Shown piece by piece: positions 1 to 5,858 of a DNA stretch of 8,723 nucleotides (within the stretch, counting starts at the first letter, position 1; each line of letters starts with the position of its first letter). A program made the position numbers and the translations under genes. This stretch comes from an uncultured Victivallales bacterium. Lineage in GTDB: Bacteria; Verrucomicrobiota; Lentisphaeria; Oligosphaerales; JAFGRS01. The notes beneath the pieces are model-generated. The model was not told the DNA's origin and searched no databases. It saw nothing but the letters and a program-made list of their open reading frames with translations. The DNA is taken from assembly GCA_903834675.1 (NCBI GenBank), contig CAILKC010000488.1, positions 1 through 8,723 of the forward strand, in the 5' to 3' direction.

Positions 1-111
1 ACCACAGAGGACACAGAGGTCACAGAGGGTGGCCATAGAGGCTGGATCATATATGTATAACTTACTCTTTGCCAGTGCGTTACTCTCTGTGCTCTCGGTG
101 CTCTCTGTGGT
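1..111. repeat. Inverted pair of 9-bp-period (cacagagNN) microrepeats
   Basis: Positions 1-29 contain three tandem units of the form cacagagNN, led by 'accacagagg'. The reverse complement of about 83-111 reads accacagag-ag-caccgag-ag-cacagag-ag, which matches the left array except at the two-base unit junctions and one internal a/c change. The arms could form a long imperfect stem around an AT-rich loop of about 54 bp (30-82) that includes 'atcatatatgtataac'. Arrays of this sequence are familiar to me as dispersed intergenic microrepeats in many environmental bacterial genomes, where one reading frame gives HREHRE-type peptides. That peptide reading is a by-product of the period and I do not consider it a gene. 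The left array starts at base 1, so it may extend beyond the window. Confidence 0.8.
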
Positions 112-143
112 TGACAGAATTGAGAATCGAATGGCCCTGACCT

Positions 144-178
144 CTTCTTGGTGTTCTTGGTGTTCTTGGTGGTTGAAA
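144..178. repeat. Second 9-bp-period microrepeat (ttcttggtg)
   Basis: Three tandem copies of ttcttggtg run from about 146 to 172, ending in 'gttgaa'. On the minus strand this reads accaccaag-aa-caccaag-aa-caccaag-aa. That has the same architecture as the array at 1-111 (a 7-base core plus a 2-base linker, period 9), with 'ccaag' replacing 'cagag'. It lies in the same orientation as the right arm at 83-111, so it is a diverged sister of that family. Its function is unknown. Confidence 0.75.
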
Positions 179-357
179 TGGCCATTCATGAATAAGGCAG
201 GCTAGGCGAACCGCGGTTCCACCCAATGTCGGCAATATCGCGCTTCCTGGCTTCGACCGCATCGTCGTGATCGGTTAGCTGCCTGGCCTGGCGCACTCGA
301 CAGGGACGGCTGGGGTGGGTACGTTGTGCGCTGGTATTCCCCGGAGGCCATGCGACC
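179..357. other. Leader region of gene 1, no gene seen
   Basis: Together with the repeats at 1-178 this makes up the 357 bp before the first gene. Apart from the ribosome binding site at its right end I see no convincing promoter. 'ttgaca' at 111-116 matches a -35 box, but no -10-like hexamer lies 16-18 bp downstream. 'tataac' at 56-61 lacks a matching -35. The open frames that cross the stretch are products of high GC content, with Arg/Pro/Ser-rich translations. Confidence 0.5.
343..347 (+). promoter_or_regulatory. Ribosome binding site of gene 1
   Basis: A GGAGG core sits 10 nt before the ATG at 358. An out-of-frame ATG lies between them at 350. The in-frame stretch upstream of 358 has no better start codon, so 358 is the preferred start. 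Confidence 0.6.
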
Positions 358-1470
358 ATGCCGCACCCACAATTTGACCGTAATCGGCTCGATGTCCGCC
401 CTCTGCGGGAGCGTGAGAACAAGGTCCGCATCGAGCCGGACCACGTGCCGCCGGGGACGGTTCCCGGGCCCTTGTCCGCGGCCACGGCGGCGGCGGTGGC
501 GGAGACGGCTCAGCGTCTGCGGCAGGCGCGGGCCGCGGGTCGGCCGGCGATCCTGGCCTTCGGGGCGCACGCCATCAAGAACGGGCTTGGACCCGTGCTT
601 ATCCGTCTGCTCGAGGAGGGCTGGCTGCAGCACCTGGCTACGAACGGGGCCGGCATCATCCATGATTGGGAGTTCGCCTTCCTGGGTGAGTCCAGCGAGG
701 ATGTGCGGGGCAACACGGCCCGGGGCCGGTTCGGCCTCTGGCAGGAGACCGGATTCCACCTCAACCTGGCACTTCTGCTGGGCGCCTATGACGGCCTGGG
801 CTACGGCGAGAGCGTCGGTCGCCTGATTCATCACGACCGCCATCTGGTGCCCGGCCGCGACGAGTTACTGGACGCCATCAGCCGGGTCCAGGACTCCCCG
901 GAGGCAGCCGAACATGCGGCCGCCGCGGCCGATGTGCTGGCGGGGCTCGAGCGCCAGCAGGTGCCCCCTGGGCTGATTGAGGTCCCGCATGCCTGGAAGC
1001 GCTTCAGCGTGCAGGCGGCCGCCTACCGGCTCGGGGTGCCCTTCACGGCGCATCCGATGATCGGCCACGACATCATCTACACTCATCCGTTGAACCACGT
1101 GGCGGCGATCGGCCGGACCGCACAGCGCGACTTTCTCTCCTTTGCCCACAGCGTCTCTCGCCTCAACGGCGGAGTGTATCTCTCGGTGGGTTCGGCGGTG
1201 ATGTCGCCGATGATCTTTGAGAAGTCGCTGTCGATGAGCCAAAACCTGGCCCTGCAAGCGGGGCAGAGCATCCGCGACCACTTCATCGTGGTGGTGGACT
1301 TGGCCGAATCGCGCTGGGACTGGTCCCAGGGCGAGCCGCCGCCCGAGTCGCCGGACTACTACCTGCGTTACTGCAAGACCTTCAGCCGCATGGGCGGGAC
1401 GATGCGCTACGTCTCCGCGGACAACCGGGATTTTCTGCTGGCGCTGAGTCAGGAACTCGGGGTGAGTTGA
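358..1470 (+). CDS. Conserved uncharacterised cytosolic protein, weakly deoxyhypusine-synthase-like
   Basis: The 370-aa protein has no signal peptide or membrane helix. Recognisable conserved blocks are GAHAIKNG at 69-76, a glycine-rich NGAGIIHDWEFAFLG block at 96-110 followed by ESSEDV, a FGLWQETG block at 125-132, HPMIGHDIIYTHP at 232-244, and GGVYLSVGSAVMSP at 271-284. I recall this set of blocks from a family of hypothetical proteins in Geobacter-like and planctomycete-like bacteria. The alternating hydrophobic strands and Gly-rich turns (AILAFGAH, LATNGAG, GGVYLSVGSAV) suggest a Rossmann-like alpha/beta fold. They remind me loosely of deoxyhypusine-synthase-family proteins, but I cannot identify the catalytic lysine context, so no reaction is proposed. 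The conserved His and Asp/Glu residues (H71, H102, D103, E105, H232, H237, H243) could bind a metal or a substrate. The gene is alone on the plus strand and overlaps the 3' end of the convergent URO-D-like gene by 22 bp. Coding status is very likely; function is open. Confidence 0.9.
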   Translation: MPHPQFDRNRLDVRPLRERENKVRIEPDHVPPGTVPGPLSAATAAAVAETAQRLRQARAAGRPAILAFGAHAIKNGLGPVLIRLLEEGWLQHLATNGAGIIHDWEFAFLGESSEDVRGNTARGRFGLWQETGFHLNLALLLGAYDGLGYGESVGRLIHHDRHLVPGRDELLDAISRVQDSPEAAEHAAAAADVLAGLERQQVPPGLIEVPHAWKRFSVQAAAYRLGVPFTAHPMIGHDIIYTHPLNHVAAIGRTAQRDFLSFAHSVSRLNGGVYLSVGSAVMSPMIFEKSLSMSQNLALQAGQSIRDHFIVVVDLAESRWDWSQGEPPPESPDYYLRYCKTFSRMGGTMRYVSADNRDFLLALSQELGVS

Positions 1471-2591
1471 GCCGCATCGAGGAAGGCGAGGTAGTTGCGG
1501 ATGACCACGTCGGGGACCTCGGGGTCGAAAGGGCCAGCGCTGGGGGAAAGGATGAAGCGTCGGTCGCCGACCTCGCGGAGAATATCTTGCACCAGGCGCT
1601 GCATGCCGCCGGGAGGCAGGGCCCGGAAGTCGTCGTACTGGACGTTCCCGATCAGCGTGATGCGCTCTTCCGTGAGGCGGTAGGCTTCGGCGAGGGTGCA
1701 GTTGCCGATCGGCGGGGCCTCGATGGTGTGCAGGCCGTCGGCGCCCATGGTGACGAAATCGGGCAGGATCTCCCGGATCTGGCCGTGGTAATGCTGGATG
1801 ACGCGTTTGCCGTAGCTGTGGATGAGTGAGATCAGTTCCTTGGCAAAAGGGACCACCCAGCGCTGGAAGGTCGCCCGGCTGACCAGTGGCGGCGATGCCA
1901 TCTCACTGCCGACCAGGAAGTAGACCTCCGCCAGATCGTGCTCAAGACAGTAGCGGTAAACCATGCGGTACCGTTCCATGACTCGCTCCAGCCAGGCCTC
2001 GACCACGTCCGCGTGGGTGAGGGAGAAGATGGCATACTCCTCCAGGTTGCAGGTGTGGTAGAGCGGGCCGATGGGTTCGCCCAAGTCCAGCATCATGGCC
2101 CCGTAGGACACCGGGAACTCGGCGCGCTCCGCCAGGTACCGCGGTAGTTGCTGGTCCAGCGTGCGGTTGATGCGGGTCGGGTCGGTCTCCACGGGCAGGC
2201 AGCAGTAGGCTTCCAGGTCTGCGGCCGAGCGTATCAGGCGGGTGACCACGGTGCCCTGCGCGGTCTGCACGTGCTCGCAGGCAAGCTCGATACCGCCGTA
2301 GCGCAGGCAGGTCCGAGTGCCCTGGCGCCCGGGCTCGGATACGGCTTCCCGCGACGAGACGACCTCCGGCGCGTGCAGTGCGGCGCCCAGCCAGCGGCGG
2401 TTGAGCATGATGGCCCGGTTCTTCGAGGCCTCAAATACCGGCATGTAGGCGGGGTGGGTGCGCACATCGACGTAGCAGCCCAGTGGGTGGTACGGGAAGA
2501 GCAACCACACCGGCACCTGGTCCACCGGCTCTCCGGCGAGAGCCCGAAAAAGTCGTTCACGTGGGGTCAGGCGAGTTGTGCAGCGAGCCAT
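1449..2591 (-). CDS. URO-D superfamily (uroporphyrinogen decarboxylase-like) protein
   Basis: The 380-aa cytosolic protein has the usual length of this superfamily and a TIM-barrel pattern. The N-terminal TPRERLFRALAGEPVDQVPVW (about 9-29) is the typical opening of the family. QHYHG at 266-270 followed by ILPDFVTMGADGLHTIEAPP (275-294) and RITLIGNVQ (310-318) correspond to the barrel strands that carry the substrate or metal site. RFILSPSAGPF at 345-355 is the typical penultimate strand. The RQAGR-type arginine motif of true haem-pathway HemE is absent near the N terminus, and no haem genes are nearby, so I do not call it hemE. The superfamily also includes MtaA/MtbA corrinoid methyltransferases. 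Their His-x-Cys zinc ligand motif is replaced here by His-x-His (H267, H269), so a methyltransferase role is possible but unproven. The gene starts 19 bp after gene 3 ends and is probably translated from the same mRNA. Its stop overlaps gene 1. Confidence 0.88.
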   Translation of the reverse strand: MARCTTRLTPRERLFRALAGEPVDQVPVWLLFPYHPLGCYVDVRTHPAYMPVFEASKNRAIMLNRRWLGAALHAPEVVSSREAVSEPGRQGTRTCLRYGGIELACEHVQTAQGTVVTRLIRSAADLEAYCCLPVETDPTRINRTLDQQLPRYLAERAEFPVSYGAMMLDLGEPIGPLYHTCNLEEYAIFSLTHADVVEAWLERVMERYRMVYRYCLEHDLAEVYFLVGSEMASPPLVSRATFQRWVVPFAKELISLIHSYGKRVIQHYHGQIREILPDFVTMGADGLHTIEAPPIGNCTLAEAYRLTEERITLIGNVQYDDFRALPPGGMQRLVQDILREVGDRRFILSPSAGPFDPEVPDVVIRNYLAFLDAAQLTPSS

Positions 2592-2599
2592 CGGAGATC

Positions 2600-2604
2600 C
2601 CTCC
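2600..2604 (-). promoter_or_regulatory. Ribosome binding site of the URO-D-like gene
   Basis: On the minus strand a gGGAGGg core lies 8 nt before the ATG at 2591, inside the 19-bp gap that follows the stop codon of gene 3. This supports the start and a two-gene transcript. Confidence 0.7.
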
Positions 2605-2610
2605 CTGGGG

Positions 2611-5439
2611 TCACGGGCGGCGCTCGCCGAAGGGCTCGCCCTGGGCGAAGACGGTCACGTAGGCCCGCGGGTTCACTCCGGGCTGAGGTTCACAGGCGAA
2701 GTGGACCTGGTTGTCACCCGGGCTGAGGGTGGGCGCCTCGCCTTCCGGGGTGACGGTGGCCAACTCTTCGCCGCGCTGGCCATAGAGCCGGCAATTACCC
2801 GGGCCACGGTACTCGAGGTACTGGCCGGTAGCGAGGTCGACGGGGAAGGTGATGGTCTGGCCGCCGATAGTGAGGGCGGGCCGCTTGAAGGTCGTGGCGA
2901 TGGCCGGGAGGGCGCGGATCGGGCTGAGGTGGCAAACCGCGGCACCGTTGGCCGGCACGTGGTTGAGCCAGAGGCTGAGGGTCTCCACGGAACTTGGCAC
3001 GATGCTCTCGCGGTAGATGGCGTAGCTGTTGCCGTAGGGCCAGGCGTAGTCGGCATAGCGCTCACCTTCCGGCTCGATCAGTTCGACGTAGCGCCAACCG
3101 TTGAAGTCGAGCACCACGTAGTGATCCGCAATGGCGCTCGTGAGATGCGTCGGGCTGGTCTGCTGAAGATTGAGCACGGCGCCGCTGCCATCGCCGTGGA
3201 CCCAGAGTCCGAGGGCCTGGTGGCCGCTGAGGTTGAGTGGCGGCGAGAAGGTCCGGCTGAACTTGCACCAGGTCCGTACCGGCGACGCCGTCGCATTGGT
3301 AGCCGCCAGCCGCGCGCTGAGCGCGCCGACCTGCACGGGCTCGGGAACCACCGCCAACGTCGCCGTGACGCCGGGCTGGCTGGCGGCCTGCGGGAAGGCG
3401 GCGGCGGTGGCGAAGTCCGCCAGCACCGGGTTCCCCTCGGCAGCGTAGGGGCCAGCGGCCATCAGGGCCTCGATGCGTACGACCAGTGGCTGGGCCGCGA
3501 AGCGGTTGCCGACGGTCCAAGTACTGCCGCCACCGTCCACAGCCACGATCTTCTGTTTGCGCACCTCAACGGGGCGGAACTGCCAGGCGCCCTCGGGGTT
3601 CTGGAAGAGGGTGAACTCGGCGCCGGGCACGCGCAGGGTCTCCTTGACCGAGTCGGCGAAGTAGCGCGTCTGGCGGAGGGTTTCGTAGTTCCGCACCAGG
3701 TCAGCCAGACGCGGCAGGGCCGGGACCTTGGTGACGGTCGCGGGGTTGATGCCCATGATCGAGAGGCCGCAGTCGTTCGCCATCGCCTTACCGCAGAGGT
3801 ACTCGATGTCGTCGGTGTGCGTGGGTTCGCCGCTGAGGCCCTGCCAGGTCTTGAAGGACCACCAGCCCAGATGCCCGGGCAGGAACTGGCGCTGCAACAC
3901 GGCATTGCTCTGGCAGTGCAGGTCGATGAAACGCTTGTGGCTGCGGTTGGGATGGTCCCAGGCGCCCATGCGGGAACGCACATACCAGAGGTGGTGGTGG
4001 AAGGTGCTCATCTCCATGATGGCAGGCCGCTGCAGCCGCTTCCAGAGGTCGAAGACGAACTTCGACTGGTAGTGCCAGGCGACCTCGCGACCGGCGACGG
4101 CATCGCCGCCGTCAAGCGCATCAAGGTAGATCATGTCGAAACCCGCCGCGTTGTAGAGTTCCGCGGTCCGGGCGGCGGTTTCCGTGAAGAGAGTCGAATC
4201 CCCGTCCGCGACAAAGAGGCCGAAGCACTCGCGCAGATGATACGCTTTGGCGCCCTTGGCGTGAGCGGCGGGCCGGGTGCCATAAGCGCCCCGTTGACAG
4301 GTGCTGAAGCCGTAGGGCGGGGCACTCGCGACCTCGCGGTAGGTGATCAACTCCTCGTCAATCCTGAAGGTGGCGCTGTTGCGCACGGCAAAGCCAGTGA
4401 CCGCCGACATGCCCGCGCTAGGTTCGACGACGCGCAGCGTGGTCGCGTCCGGGGTCAGGTCCTCGGCCAGGGTCAGGGTAACGTCGCTGCCGAGCCGGGG
4501 ATCGGGAATGGGCGTGACCCACGGGCAGGCTTTGCTCATGAACATGGCATAGGTGTGCAACCCGGCCTGGATGCCGGCCGCGTGCAGTTTGTCGATCACG
4601 GCCTTCAGGCTCTCGACGCCGCGCGGGAATAGCTCCGGGCTGGGCTGGCAGTCACCGAAACGGAAGGAGCGCCCGCCGTGGAAGTCGATCTGGGTGATGC
4701 CCAGGCGCTGCGCCAGGGCAATCCAGTCGTCCACGGTGGCTTCGGTGAGGTCGCCAAAATCGAAGAGGTAGGAGCGCTGGTTGTCGACGCCGTCGAGGGC
4801 CCACGGACCGCCGATGGGTGAGTGTGGCAACTCGGGGGCGGCGCTGACGGCCCGCTGGAGGACGCGGCGCAGGTCGGCCTGCGGGCAGGCGATGAGGGCC
4901 GCCTGGGCTCCAACCAAGCCGAAACGCGGGTAGCAGGCCGCCCAGAGGTGTGAACTGGCCTGCGGAATGGCGCGGACATTGGTTTGAAGATTGAGCGCCA
5001 GACAGCAGACCGCCAGCGCTTCGTCGGGACTGCCCTTGAGGCCAAGCGGGACGTCCACAAAGGCCAATTCTTCGATGCCATCGCCGCTCACCGCGACGAC
5101 CTCGACCAGAGTGTAGCCATCGCGGGGGCCGAGGCGCAGGTCGGCGCTGGCACTGGCCTCCGCGAAGTCGAGACGCAGCCTGCCGTTGACGATGCGTGCC
5201 CGGGTTGCCGGGTAGACTTTCCCCGCCTTCCGAACTCGAGCAAAGGGCGCCGGGGGAGTCGCGGCGTAGTTTGTGCCGGCGGCGTCGGCGAAGATGGCGG
5301 TACGGCCAGCGCTGTCGATGACGAGGCGGGCCGAGTCGGTAGTCAGGGTCATAGCGGTCTCCGTTGGCGTCTCCACGGCCAGAGCCGCGCTGCCGAGCAG
5401 ACCCATTCCTAGGGCAAAGACTCTGAGGGTGGGACGCAT
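2611..5439 (-). CDS. Secreted TIM-barrel glycoside hydrolase-like protein with C-terminal CBM-like domain
   Basis: The 942-aa protein starts with a clear Sec signal peptide: MRPTLR, a hydrophobic core, then GSAALA with cleavage near A21. Residues about 30-200 form a beta-rich N-terminal domain. A TIM-barrel-like catalytic region runs about 228-600: ITQIDFHGGRSF at 248-259, LHAAGIQAGLHTYA at 285-298, GFDMIYLDALDGGD at 433-446, AIMEMSTFHHHLWY at 473-486 and GAWDHPNRSHKRF at 492-504. By analogy with clan GH-D (GH27/31/36-type) enzymes, D440 or D443 is a candidate nucleophile and E476 or D495 a candidate acid/base; this is inference. About 80 residues (318-401) interrupt the barrel with a small beta domain (see finding). 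Residues about 680-850 look like a galactose-binding, CBM-type jelly roll (FNGWRYVELIEPEGER), followed by a short beta domain (LEYRGPGNCRLYG). The protein probably attacks a glycan outside the cytoplasm; the substrate is unknown. It is first in a likely operon with the URO-D-like gene. A structured 417-bp leader precedes it. Confidence 0.9.
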   Translation of the reverse strand: MRPTLRVFALGMGLLGSAALAVETPTETAMTLTTDSARLVIDSAGRTAIFADAAGTNYAATPPAPFARVRKAGKVYPATRARIVNGRLRLDFAEASASADLRLGPRDGYTLVEVVAVSGDGIEELAFVDVPLGLKGSPDEALAVCCLALNLQTNVRAIPQASSHLWAACYPRFGLVGAQAALIACPQADLRRVLQRAVSAAPELPHSPIGGPWALDGVDNQRSYLFDFGDLTEATVDDWIALAQRLGITQIDFHGGRSFRFGDCQPSPELFPRGVESLKAVIDKLHAAGIQAGLHTYAMFMSKACPWVTPIPDPRLGSDVTLTLAEDLTPDATTLRVVEPSAGMSAVTGFAVRNSATFRIDEELITYREVASAPPYGFSTCQRGAYGTRPAAHAKGAKAYHLRECFGLFVADGDSTLFTETAARTAELYNAAGFDMIYLDALDGGDAVAGREVAWHYQSKFVFDLWKRLQRPAIMEMSTFHHHLWYVRSRMGAWDHPNRSHKRFIDLHCQSNAVLQRQFLPGHLGWWSFKTWQGLSGEPTHTDDIEYLCGKAMANDCGLSIMGINPATVTKVPALPRLADLVRNYETLRQTRYFADSVKETLRVPGAEFTLFQNPEGAWQFRPVEVRKQKIVAVDGGGSTWTVGNRFAAQPLVVRIEALMAAGPYAAEGNPVLADFATAAAFPQAASQPGVTATLAVVPEPVQVGALSARLAATNATASPVRTWCKFSRTFSPPLNLSGHQALGLWVHGDGSGAVLNLQQTSPTHLTSAIADHYVVLDFNGWRYVELIEPEGERYADYAWPYGNSYAIYRESIVPSSVETLSLWLNHVPANGAAVCHLSPIRALPAIATTFKRPALTIGGQTITFPVDLATGQYLEYRGPGNCRLYGQRGEELATVTPEGEAPTLSPGDNQVHFACEPQPGVNPRAYVTVFAQGEPFGERRP

Positions 5440-5446
5440 GGCCTAT

Positions 5447-5450
5447 CTCC
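5447..5450 (-). promoter_or_regulatory. Ribosome binding site of the glycosidase-like gene
   Basis: On the minus strand GGAG lies 7 nt before the ATG at 5439. Together with the signal peptide that begins directly at this methionine, it fixes the start. Confidence 0.7.
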
Positions 5451-5486
5451 GTTACGAGCCGCGGCCTGAATGTCGGCACCTAAGGT

Positions 5487-5558
5487 GGCACCGCGTGCAG
5501 CCCCGTGCCACTCGGGAGCCCGCGATGCCCAGCCCGTTCCGGGCGGGTTCGCGGTGCC
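5487..5558. repeat. Perfect 9-bp inverted repeat with nested hairpins
   Basis: ggcaccgcg at 5487-5495 is exactly complementary to cgcggtgcc at 5550-5558. The enclosed 54 nt contains smaller stems: gcccg/cgggc at 5532-5536/5540-5544 and cggg/cccg at 5513-5516/5519-5522. Just outside lies cacct-a-aggtg at 5477-5487. It sits about 50-120 nt upstream of the gene 3 ATG, so it would fold in the 5' leader of its mRNA. GC-rich DNA makes short stems by chance, so significance is moderate. Confidence 0.5.
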
Positions 5559-5566
5559 CGCCTACC

Positions 5567-5584
5567 ACCCCCCGCCGCCCGCTC
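5567..5584. repeat. 18-bp direct repeat, copy 1
   Basis: The sequence accccccgccgcccgctc at 5567-5584 recurs exactly at 5841-5858. It lies in the gene 3 leader. Its C-rich composition raises the odds of chance recurrence, but 18 identical bases within 300 bp is still notable. Confidence 0.7.
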
Positions 5585-5639
5585 CAGGGCTTCAAGAAAC
5601 GACCGCCGTCGTACCGCCGGCAGTGAAAGCGGCGTCGAC

Positions 5640-5657
5640 GGGCCGCGTCCGCGGCCC
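5640..5657. repeat. 18-bp near-palindrome (hairpin 1 of cluster)
   Basis: gggccgcg at 5640-5647 and cgcggccc at 5650-5657 are perfect complements separated by 2 nt. It lies 2 nt from the larger inverted repeat at 5660-5709. No T-rich tract follows on either strand, so it does not look like an intrinsic terminator. Confidence 0.6.
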
Positions 5658-5659
5658 TC

Positions 5660-5709
5660 TGCCGCACGCACTCCATATCGCGCGCAGGTCACGTGGAGTG
5701 CGTGTGGCA
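5660..5709. repeat. 16-bp inverted repeat (hairpin 2 of cluster)
   Basis: The left arm at 5660-5675 (tgccgcacgcactcca) pairs with the right arm at 5694-5709 (tggagtgcgtgtggca) at 15 of 16 positions. The exception is a G/T pair, which is a G-U wobble in plus-strand RNA and a C/A mismatch in minus-strand RNA. The 18-nt loop is 5676-5693. This is the longest inverted repeat I find in the window. It could be a protein-binding operator, a structured leader element, or an mRNA-stabilising hairpin between genes 4 and 3. Confidence 0.7.
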
Positions 5710-5710
5710 A

Positions 5711-5727
5711 GGTCGCCGGCGGCGACC
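5711..5727. repeat. 7-bp-arm palindrome (hairpin 3 of cluster)
   Basis: ggtcgcc at 5711-5717 and ggcgacc at 5721-5727 are perfect complements with a 3-nt loop. It begins one base after the preceding inverted repeat ends. Confidence 0.6.
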
Positions 5728-5744
5728 GCGACACCGCTTTGGCT

Positions 5745-5758
5745 TGGCACCTGTGCCA
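5745..5758. repeat. 6-bp-arm palindrome (hairpin 4 of cluster)
   Basis: tggcac at 5745-5750 and gtgcca at 5753-5758 are perfect complements around 'ct'. TGGCAC resembles the -24 element of sigma-54 promoters, but the required -12 TTGC is missing at the right distance on either strand, so I list it as a palindrome only. Confidence 0.5.
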
Positions 5759-5840
5759 GTCATGACGTTGTATGTTCTAGCACAATCAGATACAGCAGAA
5801 ATACCACGGGTTGTTGCGACGCCCAACGCAGTTTCTTGGA

Positions 5841-5858
5841 ACCCCCCGCCGCCCGCTC
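5841..5858. repeat. 18-bp direct repeat, copy 2, overlapping the stop of gene 4
   Basis: This is the second exact copy of the 18-bp sequence at 5567-5584. It includes two bases of the TGA stop codon (5857-5859, minus strand) of the beta-helix gene. Directly left of it, gtttcttgga (5831-5840) is a 9/10 inverted match to ttcaagaaac (5591-5600), which lies 6 bp inside copy 1. Confidence 0.7.

Larger units (their letters stand above)
5440..5856. other. Structured intergenic region between the beta-helix and glycosidase-like genes
   Basis: I find no credible gene in these 417 bp. The open frames that cross it give Arg/Pro/Ala-rich translations without a ribosome binding site or domain. It holds the inverted repeats at 5487-5558, 5640-5657, 5660-5709, 5711-5727 and 5745-5758, listed separately, and one full copy of an 18-bp direct repeat, the other overlapping the gene 4 stop codon. 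The only AT-richer patch is about 5761-5815. On the minus strand that is the natural place for a promoter of gene 3, upstream of the hairpins, but I see no good -35/-10 or -24/-12 pair in it. If transcription starts there, gene 3 has a leader of about 330 nt rich in secondary structure. Alternatively genes 4, 3 and 2 are read through on one mRNA. Confidence 0.6.

Noticed and set aside
80..262. Small minus-strand frame ending in HREHRE
   Set aside because: The peptide repeat is just the translation of the 9-bp microrepeat; no ribosome binding site or conserved protein is evident.
202..843. A 213-codon minus-strand frame spanning the gene 1 leader and the start of gene 1
   Set aside because: Most of it is antisense to the conserved blocks of gene 1, and the translation has no family-like pattern.
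1449..2591. hemE, haem biosynthesis uroporphyrinogen decarboxylase
   Set aside because: The N-terminal arginine motif of HemE is missing and no haem-pathway gene is adjacent; only superfamily membership is supported.
2578..4632. A 684-codon open frame on the plus strand opposite gene 3
   Set aside because: It lies entirely antisense to the secreted glycosidase-like gene, has no domain-like pattern and no clear ribosome binding site, and its Gly/Val/Ala/Arg-rich translation is typical of the complement of GC-rich coding DNA.
5660..5709. Intrinsic terminator of gene 4
   Set aside because: The stem is strong but no T-rich tract follows on the minus strand, and it lies about 150 bp beyond the stop codon.
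5745..5758. Sigma-54 promoter based on TGGCAC
   Set aside because: No TTGC-type -12 element follows at the required spacing on either strand; the hexamer is part of a palindrome.
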